Shown piece by piece: positions 1 to 6,440 of a stretch of 20,906 nt of DNA (its first letter is position 1; each line of letters starts with the position of its first letter). Under the pieces are notes generated by a model that saw nothing but the letters and a program-made list of their open reading frames with translations, did not search any database and was not told the DNA's origin. The stretch covers positions 1 through 20,906 of the forward strand of contig JAEZZB010000103.1 in the NCBI GenBank assembly GCA_023442495.1, read 5' to 3'. The position numbers were made by a program, and so were the translations under genes. The DNA is from Bacillota bacterium (GTDB taxonomy: Bacteria; Bacillota; Clostridia; Tissierellales; Peptoniphilaceae).

Positions 1-65
1 TGTTCTTCACCATGCATAGTTGGTGAAGAAAGCCATACTCTATTTTCAAATCTTTCAAATTTCAT
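1..65 (-). CDS. DegT/DnrJ/EryC1-family aminotransferase (5' end only)
   Basis: Only the first 21 codons are in the window; the gene runs off the left edge. It starts with ATG at 65, preceded by a GAGG ribosome-binding site that overlaps the TAG stop of the dehydratase gene, so the two are coupled. The visible N-terminus begins MKFERF and contains WLSSPTMHGEE, which I recognise as the start of PLP-dependent sugar aminotransferases of the DegT/DnrJ/EryC1 (PglE-like) family. These enzymes transfer an amino group from glutamate to a nucleotide-linked 4-keto sugar. The gene directly upstream makes such a 4-keto sugar, so the pair could produce a UDP-4-amino-4,6-dideoxy sugar (for example on the bacillosamine route). 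The family call rests on a short stretch plus context; substrate and product are inference. Confidence 0.72.
   Translation of the reverse strand, partial: MKFERFENRVWLSSPTMHGEE
3..30. repeat. 10-bp perfect inverted repeat inside the aminotransferase 5' coding region
   Basis: TTCTTCACCA (3-12) and TGGTGAAGAA (21-30) are exact reverse complements separated by 8 nt. In the mRNA this could form a hairpin over about codons 12-21. The arms encode the conserved Ser-Ser-Pro and Gly-Glu-Glu residues of the family motif, so chance from codon choice is a sufficient explanation. Confidence 0.5.
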
Positions 66-73
66 AATTACCT

Positions 74-2068
74 CTATTTTGATTCCATATAAAGCTCAGT
101 AAATTTATCCTTATTTTTCTTTAAATCTGATTCTGGCGAATGATATGTTGGAACTATCTTGGATAATGATTTTATAGCATTATCTATATCATTTTTCGAT
201 GCAAATATGGACATTTCTTCCATATCATCTATTAATTTTTTATTTTCAAACTGTAATGGTTGAGCTATATGAATTAAACGATTTTTTGTTTTGTTTAAAC
301 CTTCTTCATCCATTAATTTTTCTTCATATAATTTTTCACCAGGTCTTAATCCAGTATATATGATATCTATATCTACATCTGGTTTAAACCCTGATAATTT
401 AATAAGATTTCTAGCAAGTGTATCTATTTTAACTGGTTCACCCATATCTAATACAAAAATTTCACCACCATTCGCATTAAAACCTGCTTCAATTACTAAA
501 CCCACTGCTTCAGAAATAGTCATAAAGTATCGAATTATATCTTTATGTGTTACTGTAACTGGTCCACCTTCTGCTATTTGTTTTTTAAAAATAGGTATAA
601 CTGAACCATTTGACCCTAATACATTTCCAAATCTTACTGCAACAAATTTAGTTGCAAATTTGTTATCATATGGTTTTAAATCACCTCTATTTAAAGCTTC
701 AAACTTACTTAAAATTGTATCATCATGATTTTTTGATACATTTTCCATCATTTGAATTATCATTTCACAAGCGCGTTTAGTAGCACCCATAATATTGGTT
801 GGATTTACAGCTTTGTCAGTAGATATCAAAATAAATTTTTCTGCTTTATGTCTAAGAGCCGCATATGCCGTATTATAAGTTCCATATATATTGTTTTTTA
901 TTGCTTCATTTGGGCTTACTTCCATAAGTGGAACATGCTTGTGAGCTGCGGCATGATAAACTATTTGTGGTTTGTATTCTTCAAAAACATCATCCAATCT
1001 TTTAGCTTCTCTAACTGATCCAATTAAAGCAACAAAATCAAGACTTGGAAAATTACGCTTTAACTCTTGTTCTATTTCATAAGCATTATTTTCATATATA
1101 TCAAATATAATTAATTTCTTTGGACTATTGCAAGCTATTTGTCTGCAAAGTTCTGAACCAATACTTCCACCACCGCCAGTTACTAATACAACTTTGTCTT
1201 TTAGATTATTTAGAGTATTTTGAGTATTTATCTTTATAGGATTTCTTCCAAGTAAATCTTCTATTTCTACATCTTTTAATTGAGATGTATTTACATCATC
1301 TCTATTTATTAAATCAGGTAATGATGGAACTATTTTTAATGTAGCCTCAGTATCTTTAGCTATCTCCAAAATTTCTTTTATTCTATCTTTACTTGCCGAT
1401 GGAATAGCTAATACAATAAGATTAATATCGTACATTTTTGCTATTTCTATTAATTGTTCTCTGCCACCAAAAATTGGTAAATCAAAAATATATCTTCCCC
1501 ATTTGTTAGCATTATCATCTATAAAGCCTTTTATATTATATTTTACTTCAACATGTCTTCTCATATCTTGAGCAATCATACGTCCTGCTTCACCAGCACC
1601 TATAATTAAAACATTTTTGACCTCGATAATATCAACATTTTTTTTTGTTTGATTTGTAAAAAATATTCTATAAGTAAATCTCACACCTGTAGTTAATATA
1701 AATTGTAAAATTGCACCAACTATATAATATGAAATTGGCATTCTTTGAAATATAAACAGTGTTATTAATATATGAAATATTCCCGTAATAAAGAATGCAT
1801 ATACGCCTTTAAGTAATTCCTCAACTGATGCAAATCTCCAAAGTGATTTGTACATTTTAAGAAAATAAAAAACTATTAGAGTAAACACTGTATATACAGG
1901 TGCTATCTTTATAAATCCTGATATATATCTTTCAGGAATTCTACTATAAACAAAATCAAATCTCAAAAACAAAGCAAAGATATAAGAAAAGTTTATAGCT
2001 ACAATATCAAAAATTAATAATAAAATATTAATTATTTGCCAATGAAGTAATTTCTTCTTTTTTTTCAT
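74..2068 (-). CDS. Membrane-bound nucleotide-sugar 4,6-dehydratase (CapD/WbpM/PglF family)
   Basis: 664 aa, usual length for the long, membrane-anchored branch of the family. About four hydrophobic helices (roughly residues 12-34, 52-72, 85-107, 112-134) are followed by a Rossmann domain with GAGEAG (157-162). The C-terminal half is an extended-SDR domain with the NAD-binding TGGGGSIG (297-304). The catalytic region has STDK (416-419), then Met427 and Lys431 in place of the classical Tyr-x-x-x-Lys. That substitution is characteristic of PglF/WbpM/FlaA1-type UDP-GlcNAc 4,6-dehydratases, which convert UDP-GlcNAc to a 4-keto-6-deoxy sugar. A TTG codon lies 5 codons upstream, but the ATG at 2068 has a GGAG site (2075-2078) at 6 nt, so I chose the ATG. 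It lies 35 nt downstream of the LCP gene and is followed by a DegT-type aminotransferase, indicating a surface-polysaccharide or glycosylation cluster. The exact UDP-sugar cannot be read from the sequence. Confidence 0.93.
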   Translation of the reverse strand: MKKKKKLLHWQIINILLLIFDIVAINFSYIFALFLRFDFVYSRIPERYISGFIKIAPVYTVFTLIVFYFLKMYKSLWRFASVEELLKGVYAFFITGIFHILITLFIFQRMPISYYIVGAILQFILTTGVRFTYRIFFTNQTKKNVDIIEVKNVLIIGAGEAGRMIAQDMRRHVEVKYNIKGFIDDNANKWGRYIFDLPIFGGREQLIEIAKMYDINLIVLAIPSASKDRIKEILEIAKDTEATLKIVPSLPDLINRDDVNTSQLKDVEIEDLLGRNPIKINTQNTLNNLKDKVVLVTGGGGSIGSELCRQIACNSPKKLIIFDIYENNAYEIEQELKRNFPSLDFVALIGSVREAKRLDDVFEEYKPQIVYHAAAHKHVPLMEVSPNEAIKNNIYGTYNTAYAALRHKAEKFILISTDKAVNPTNIMGATKRACEMIIQMMENVSKNHDDTILSKFEALNRGDLKPYDNKFATKFVAVRFGNVLGSNGSVIPIFKKQIAEGGPVTVTHKDIIRYFMTISEAVGLVIEAGFNANGGEIFVLDMGEPVKIDTLARNLIKLSGFKPDVDIDIIYTGLRPGEKLYEEKLMDEEGLNKTKNRLIHIAQPLQFENKKLIDDMEEMSIFASKNDIDNAIKSLSKIVPTYHSPESDLKKNKDKFTELYMESK

Positions 2069-2103
2069 TTTGTTCTCCAACAATATGTTATATTTTTATA
2101 TGA

Positions 2104-3651
2104 TTAATAATCCCAATCTACATCTTCAGTATTATAATCTTCATATACTTCTTCTACTGTTTCTATACTTTCTTCTAATATTTCTATACTTTCTACTACA
2201 TTTTTCCCCAATATTCTTTTAATTCTTTTATTAGCTTCGTTTATTTCTTCTTCATATAATTCAACAAATGATAAGCTATATTCTGGCATTGTATAAGAAT
2301 ATAGTCCTCCTACAGGTTCACCATCAATTTGATGAGATTCAATAGACCATGATGCCATAGTTTTGATTTGATCATTAATCATCTCTGTAATTTTAGATGA
2401 TGGAAAATTAGTTATTATTGAATCTAACACCGTATCTAATACTGAAGTATAATTAAATAAAATACTCGGTGATATAGCCTTATTTATAATCGCTGTAAGA
2501 ACTTTCATTTGATTCTTTCCTCTATCAAATTCTCCATTTGGTAATGAATATCTTTCTCTAACAAATTCTAAAGATTCTTCACCATTTAGTTCTAATTGTC
2601 CATGTGAAAAATATAATCCCTTTGTTCTAGATGTAAATTCATAATCATTATATACATTAATTCCACCTAGTGCATCTACTATGTCTTCTAAAGAATTGAA
2701 ATTAACTTTTACATAGTAATTAATGTCAGTTTCTAGTAAATCTTCAATAGTTCCTATAAGTGTTTTAATTCCATAAGTACTTGAATGAGTTAATTTATCA
2801 TATCCCAAATCTCTCATCATTACATAACTATCTCTTGGTATTTGAGTTATAAGGATTTTATGACTTTCTGGATTTATTGTAAGAAGTATATTTACGTCAG
2901 ATCTTAAATCATATTCTAATCCACCGTAAGAATCCCCACCAGAAATTAATAGATTAAAGCTTTGTCCTAATTCTGTATTTTTTGCGTTTGTGTGGTCTTC
3001 TCTTTCAATTTCTATTTTATCATCTTTAGAATCTCCAAAAAGTTTAACTACTTTGTATGCCTGTCTAAATTCACTTATTCCCTCTTCAATTATAGGAATT
3101 CTCGATTCATTTAACAGCATATATTTAATTTTTCCATTTATTAAATTTTTAGCTAATTCCAAAGCTCCTGAGCCTTCAACATATTTTATTTTATCATTAA
3201 CTCTTTCTATCTCTTCTTTAAGGACATCAAGATCTTCTTTTGAATCATGTTTATCATAGTAAACTGATGCCATTTTCATATCTTCTACAGTATTAACTTG
3301 TTTATTAGTTTTTAATGTGATTATATAAAAAACTGTTTTCTTTTTATTATTTTCTGAAAGTCTTGAATTATAACCAGAATATGTTCTAAATATATAAAGA
3401 CCTGCAACAGTTTGAACTAATAGCAATATGACTAAAAAAACTGATGAAATAATATATACTATTTTATTATTACAGTGTTTAACTAAAATAAAACCTATAA
3501 CTAAATATATAATCGTCAATACTACTACTATTATAAACCTATAATTTGTAGGAAGTAATTTATTAATAAAAAGTTGTGATGCAAAAAATATTAAACTAAG
3601 AATACTCAATACATATAATATATTAATAAACAAGTCCTTTTTATCTTTCAT
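2104..3651 (-). CDS. LytR-CpsA-Psr (LCP) family protein, CpsA/Wzg-like
   Basis: 515 aa. Three N-terminal membrane segments (about 8-28, 38-57, 65-88) precede an extracellular accessory region (about 105-225). An LCP domain follows (about 235-395). Its signatures are visible: SGGDSYGG and RSDVN (250-254), IPRD (271-274), and the arginine-rich FVRER...EFDRGKNQ segment (363-381), whose Arg and Asp residues bind the polyprenyl pyrophosphate in characterised LCP enzymes. LCP proteins transfer undecaprenyl-linked glycopolymers (capsule, teichoic acid) onto peptidoglycan at the outer membrane face. Three helices plus an accessory domain is the architecture of streptococcal CpsA/Wzg, which also heads capsule operons. 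The C-terminus is a strongly acidic tail (about 486-515). The ATG start has an AGGGG site 5 nt upstream and follows its own promoter. Which polymer it handles is unknown. Confidence 0.94.
   Translation of the reverse strand: MKDKKDLFINILYVLSILSLIFFASQLFINKLLPTNYRFIIVVVLTIIYLVIGFILVKHCNNKIVYIISSVFLVILLLVQTVAGLYIFRTYSGYNSRLSENNKKKTVFYIITLKTNKQVNTVEDMKMASVYYDKHDSKEDLDVLKEEIERVNDKIKYVEGSGALELAKNLINGKIKYMLLNESRIPIIEEGISEFRQAYKVVKLFGDSKDDKIEIEREDHTNAKNTELGQSFNLLISGGDSYGGLEYDLRSDVNILLTINPESHKILITQIPRDSYVMMRDLGYDKLTHSSTYGIKTLIGTIEDLLETDINYYVKVNFNSLEDIVDALGGINVYNDYEFTSRTKGLYFSHGQLELNGEESLEFVRERYSLPNGEFDRGKNQMKVLTAIINKAISPSILFNYTSVLDTVLDSIITNFPSSKITEMINDQIKTMASWSIESHQIDGEPVGGLYSYTMPEYSLSFVELYEEEINEANKRIKRILGKNVVESIEILEESIETVEEVYEDYNTEDVDWDY
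2160..2194 (-). repeat. 14-bp direct repeat, 21-bp period, in the acidic tail of the LCP gene
   Basis: The same 14 bases, TTTCTATACTTTCT on the plus strand, occur at 2160-2173 and 2181-2194. The 21-bp period is in frame and encodes two copies of a seven-residue unit (ESIEILE, then ESIETVE) near residue 488. This suggests a small internal duplication extending the acidic C-terminal tail. Confidence 0.65.
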
Positions 3652-3683
3652 TTTTTCCCCTCATATCTCGTAATTATCAATTA

Positions 3684-3712
3684 ATTCTATCACAATTGTT
3701 GATGTTTTACAA
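3684..3712 (-). promoter_or_regulatory. Predicted sigma-A promoter for the LCP/polysaccharide operon
   Basis: On the minus strand TTGTAA (3712-3707) and TAGAAT (3689-3684) are separated by exactly 17 nt and lie about 33 nt upstream of the LCP start codon. The -35 box and spacer overlap an inverted repeat, AATTGT (3694-3699) and ACAATT (3709-3714), that could serve as an operator. A second -10-like TATACT sits at 3743-3738 but has no good -35. Prediction by eye only. Confidence 0.5.
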
Positions 3713-3758
3713 TTTTACATACTATTACCGCCTTTATAGTATAGTTGATTTTTAGGTA

Positions 3759-3770
3759 TTTGTATACAAA
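3759..3770. promoter_or_regulatory. 12-bp perfect palindrome upstream of the LCP promoter
   Basis: TTTGTATACAAA is a perfect palindrome about 50 bp upstream of the predicted LCP -35 box and just upstream of an alternative -10 (TATACT, 3743-3738). It is a plausible dimeric-regulator site, but AT-rich DNA yields such palindromes by chance and no regulator is assigned. Confidence 0.25.
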
Positions 3771-3836
3771 ATTATTATTTTAATTTGAGGTGATATACTA
3801 AAATTGTAACGGTATATATGATATTCTAAAAATAAA

Positions 3837-3944
3837 AAAAACACCTAGCAGATAAAATGAACTAAATTCCTAAAAGTTATTTTCAATCCCTATTTTGGGG
3901 ACAGTCTTTTAGGACAGTTCTTAATTCACTGCAAAGGTGTTTTT
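3837..3944 (-). terminator. Long imperfect palindrome acting as terminator of ddl-murF; possible MITE-like element
   Basis: This ~108-bp segment folds back on itself in nested pairs: 3837-3846 with 3935-3944 (10 bp, AAAAACACCT/AGGTGTTTTT), 3848-3851 with 3929-3932, 3858-3865 with 3921-3928 (one mismatch), 3868-3876 with 3906-3914 (9 bp perfect), and an apical 4-bp TCCC/GGGA stem. On the minus strand it begins right after the murF stop and ends in a run of eight T, as an intrinsic terminator would. The opposite strand also ends in a T run, so it could work in both directions. An ordinary terminator is much shorter, so a miniature inverted-repeat element is an alternative reading. A short direct repeat (GGACAGTCTT at 3899, GGACAGTTCTT at 3912) lies inside. 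Confidence 0.65.
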
Positions 3945-3949
3945 ATTTA

Positions 3950-5329
3950 TTATACATGTAATAAATTAATTGATTCTATAACTTCTTCCATGTGCATTGA
4001 TCTTGAAGCTTTTACTAGCACTAATGTTCCTTTTTTTATTAAATATTTTGCTTTTGTTACTAATTCTCGTTTTGACTCGAAATAGAAAACTCTATTTGGC
4101 GGGAAATTCTTTGAGGCTTCTTGTGCAGTATATTTGCTAAGTGGACCAAAAAGTAGTAGATAGTCTACGTTTTCTGGTAGGATTTCTCTCCCAATTTCTT
4201 CGTGAAGCTCTATTTCATTACTCCCAAGTTCAAGCATATCCCCTAATATAGCTATTTTTCTAGTATATCCTGATAGAATATCTAAAGTTCTCAAGGCGGT
4301 TCTTAAAGATTGTGGATTAGATTTATATGAATCATTTAGAATATCAAATCCATTTAGATTCATTAGTTCTGACCTCATAGTAGTATTTCTGCTATTAAAG
4401 ATTGCATCATAAATATCTGTTTTAGATATTTCTAGCAATTGACCTACAATTGCTGCTACTGAAGCATTATAAACTTGATGTTCACCAATTAAACTTACAT
4501 TGTATGCTTCTCCATTTAATAGGAATAAGCTACCCACATTGTTTGATTCAATTACTTCAATTACATAATCTGATGATTTGTCTTTACCAAAAGAGATTAG
4601 CTTTTGTTTAATGTTCATTTTAGAAATTTCTGATTTTAATATTTTATCATCATTGTTGTATATTAATATACCATCTTCTTTTAACCCAGAAAGTATGCCA
4701 AGTTTTTCTTTAGCAATATTTTCTTTAGTAATTAAAGTGTCAAGATGAGCTTCACCGATATTTGTTATAACTGCTATATCTGGTTTTGCAATATCTGAAT
4801 TTGCCTTTATTTCACCACCTTTACCATCAAACATTCCAAGTTCGCATACTCCCACTTGTGTATCTTGCGTAAATCTAAGTAGTGTAATTGGTAATCCAAT
4901 TTGATTGTTTAAATTTCCAAATGTCTTTGTAACATTATATTTTTTGGAAACAACTTTAGCCACCATATCCTTAGTTGTTGTTTTACCATTTGAACCTGTA
5001 ATAGCTATAACTTTTAAATCAAGAGTTTCTCTGTAGTTTTTTGCAAATTGCCTAAGTGCTTGTAAAGTATCTTCAACCCATATTATTGGTTTATCATCTT
5101 TATGATATTCACCAATTTTTGCAAATGTAGCTTTAGCTCCTAAATTAAATGCATCATCTATGAATAAGTGTCCATTTAAATTTTCACCAATAAGTGGCAA
5201 ATATATATCTCCAAATTCAATGGTTCTTGTATCTCTTGAAATCTCATTAATTACAATATTACCATATTCTTCTTTATTTAATTTTCCATTTGATAATTTG
5301 GCTATTTCACCTAATCTAAGATTAAGCAT
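3950..5329 (-). CDS. murF: UDP-N-acetylmuramoyl-tripeptide-D-alanyl-D-alanine ligase (MurF)
   Basis: 459 aa, normal for MurF. This cytoplasmic ligase adds D-Ala-D-Ala to the UDP-MurNAc tripeptide, completing the peptidoglycan precursor. The N-terminal substrate domain (about 1-100) contains SRDTR (31-35). The ATPase domain has the Mur ligase P-loop GSNGKTTTK (112-120), the ELGM...GEI segment (163-174) and TNIGEAHL (189-196). The C-terminal domain has LGDMLELG (362-369). The usual D-x-YNA-S/N-P motif reads DSYKSNP (333-339), a small departure. An in-frame ATG 7 codons earlier exists, but the ATG at 5329 has GAGAGG just upstream and gives the normal N-terminus. It overlaps the 3' end of ddl by 8 nt, so the enzyme making D-Ala-D-Ala and the enzyme using it are translationally coupled. 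Transcription probably ends at the hairpin immediately downstream. Confidence 0.96.
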   Translation of the reverse strand: MLNLRLGEIAKLSNGKLNKEEYGNIVINEISRDTRTIEFGDIYLPLIGENLNGHLFIDDAFNLGAKATFAKIGEYHKDDKPIIWVEDTLQALRQFAKNYRETLDLKVIAITGSNGKTTTKDMVAKVVSKKYNVTKTFGNLNNQIGLPITLLRFTQDTQVGVCELGMFDGKGGEIKANSDIAKPDIAVITNIGEAHLDTLITKENIAKEKLGILSGLKEDGILIYNNDDKILKSEISKMNIKQKLISFGKDKSSDYVIEVIESNNVGSLFLLNGEAYNVSLIGEHQVYNASVAAIVGQLLEISKTDIYDAIFNSRNTTMRSELMNLNGFDILNDSYKSNPQSLRTALRTLDILSGYTRKIAILGDMLELGSNEIELHEEIGREILPENVDYLLLFGPLSKYTAQEASKNFPPNRVFYFESKRELVTKAKYLIKKGTLVLVKASRSMHMEEVIESINLLHV

Positions 5330-6368
5330 TTTGATACCTCTCAACCGCATAAGAAATTATTCTATCTAAAACTTGTCCATAATTAATACCATCTGTTACT
5401 TGCCATAAGCCTGGCGATAAAGATGTAGGTGTCATACCTGGAAATGTATTAATTTCATTTACATAAAAGTTTCCATCAAGTCCCATAAAAATATCTACTC
5501 TAGCAAAACCATTACATCCAGCAGCTAAATATGCATCTATAGCTAGTTCTCTAACTCTATTTGAATCTGATTGTGAAAGTTCGTGAGGAACATTCATTAC
5601 AAGATTTTTATCGTGGTATTTTGCTTCATAATCAAATAAATCCCTTTGTGTCGTGTATGAACCTGCAAGTGAAGCGATTGGATTTTCATTTCCAAGTACT
5701 GAAACTTCTAATTCTTCAAATGGCATTTCTTCTTCAACTACAACTTTATCATCATATTTGAATGCTTCTTCTAAAGCTTCAATTATATTGTCTTTATTTG
5801 CTCTTGATACGCCAATCGATGAACCATTATTTGCTGGTTTTACAAATACATTTTTTCCAAGTTTATCAAATATATTACTTACAATAGAATCTTTATTGGC
5901 ATCTCTCATATATCTTTTTTTATTTATAATATAATATTTTGCTTGTGGTATTCCATGCGAAGCAAATAAATCATTTGCAATAGCTTTATCAAAGCAAAGA
6001 GCAGATGGTGCTATTTTATTTCCAATATATTTAATTCCTAAAGTTTCTAAAAAACCTTGTATTTGTCCGTCTTCTCCAGTAGTTCCGTGAATTACTGGTA
6101 ATACATATGGATCTTCAATTTGATTGATAAAATCAATAAATTGCATAATAGATTCTTTTTTGTTTAGAGGAGTTGTTCTTTTTAAATCTTCAGGATTTTC
6201 AATATCTTCTTTATAACGTCCTACTGGAATAAATTTCCCATCTTTAGTTATATAAGTATAACTAATATTATATTTTTCTTTATCTAAATTGTTGATGATA
6301 GCTCTAGCAGATCTAAGTGAAATTTCATGTTCACTACTTTCACCACCACACAATACGTGTATATTCAC
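5322..6368 (-). CDS. ddl: D-alanine-D-alanine ligase
   Basis: 348 aa, usual Ddl length, ATP-grasp fold, cytoplasmic. It joins two D-alanines for MurF, whose gene follows directly. Signatures: N-terminal CGGESSEHEISL (7-18), HGTTGEDGQIQG (94-105), the Ser-containing loop NNGSSIGVS (180-188), FDYEAKY (245-251) and the Mg-binding C-terminal NEINTFPGMTP (304-314). A tyrosine in the FDYEAKY region and the absence of Van-type sequence favour a D-Ala-D-Ala rather than a D-lactate ligase. The start is GTG: there is no in-frame ATG, and the GTG gives the standard N-terminus. The GGAGG site is unusually close (4 nt). The out-of-frame ATG two bases upstream is immediately followed by TGA. Its own promoter lies upstream. 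Confidence 0.96.
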   Translation of the reverse strand: MNIHVLCGGESSEHEISLRSARAIINNLDKEKYNISYTYITKDGKFIPVGRYKEDIENPEDLKRTTPLNKKESIMQFIDFINQIEDPYVLPVIHGTTGEDGQIQGFLETLGIKYIGNKIAPSALCFDKAIANDLFASHGIPQAKYYIINKKRYMRDANKDSIVSNIFDKLGKNVFVKPANNGSSIGVSRANKDNIIEALEEAFKYDDKVVVEEEMPFEELEVSVLGNENPIASLAGSYTTQRDLFDYEAKYHDKNLVMNVPHELSQSDSNRVRELAIDAYLAAGCNGFARVDIFMGLDGNFYVNEINTFPGMTPTSLSPGLWQVTDGINYGQVLDRIISYAVERYQNA

Positions 6369-6377
6369 ATTCCCTCC
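6365..6377 (-). promoter_or_regulatory. Unusual ddl start region: tight SD, ATGTGA start-stop overlapping the GTG start
   Basis: On the minus strand GGAGGG (6377-6372) is followed by A and then ATGTGA (6370-6365). The ddl GTG (6368-6366) lies inside this hexamer in another frame. Ribosomes could therefore choose a two-codon ORF instead of ddl, which may lower or tune ddl expression. Confidence 0.45.
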
Positions 6378-6383
6378 AGCTTA

Positions 6384-6418
6384 AATTTAATTTAATATAT
6401 AATATAATAAATTAAATT
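6384..6418. repeat. 11-bp A+T-only inverted repeat in the pepS-ddl gap
   Basis: AATTTAATTTA (6384-6394) and TAAATTAAATT (6408-6418) are perfect reverse complements with a 13-nt loop. There is no G:C pair and no following U tract in a useful position, so it is at best a weak terminator. It overlaps the -10 region of the predicted ddl promoter. Confidence 0.35.
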
Positions 6419-6429
6419 AAAATTTGCAA
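6401..6429 (-). promoter_or_regulatory. Predicted sigma-A promoter for ddl-murF
   Basis: On the minus strand TTGCAA (6429-6424) is followed after 17 nt by TATATT (6406-6401), about 32 nt upstream of the ddl start. It lies in the 72-bp gap after the aminopeptidase gene. Since no strong terminator precedes it, ddl-murF may be read both from here and by read-through. Confidence 0.5.
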
Positions 6430-6440
6430 ATATTAATAAA

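Noticed and set aside
291..728. Plus-strand open frame of 145 codons opposite the dehydratase gene
   Set aside because: It lies wholly antisense to a well-recognised gene, has no family signature, and its composition (Ser, Ile, Asn, Leu, Phe) is what the reverse complement of AT-rich coding DNA gives.
2069..2083. TTG start five codons upstream for the dehydratase
   Set aside because: The ATG at 2068 has a GGAG site at proper spacing; the extension would place that site inside the coding region.
6384..6418. A+T-only inverted repeat as a terminator for the long operon
   Set aside because: It has no G:C pair and overlaps the predicted ddl promoter; it is recorded as a repeat only.
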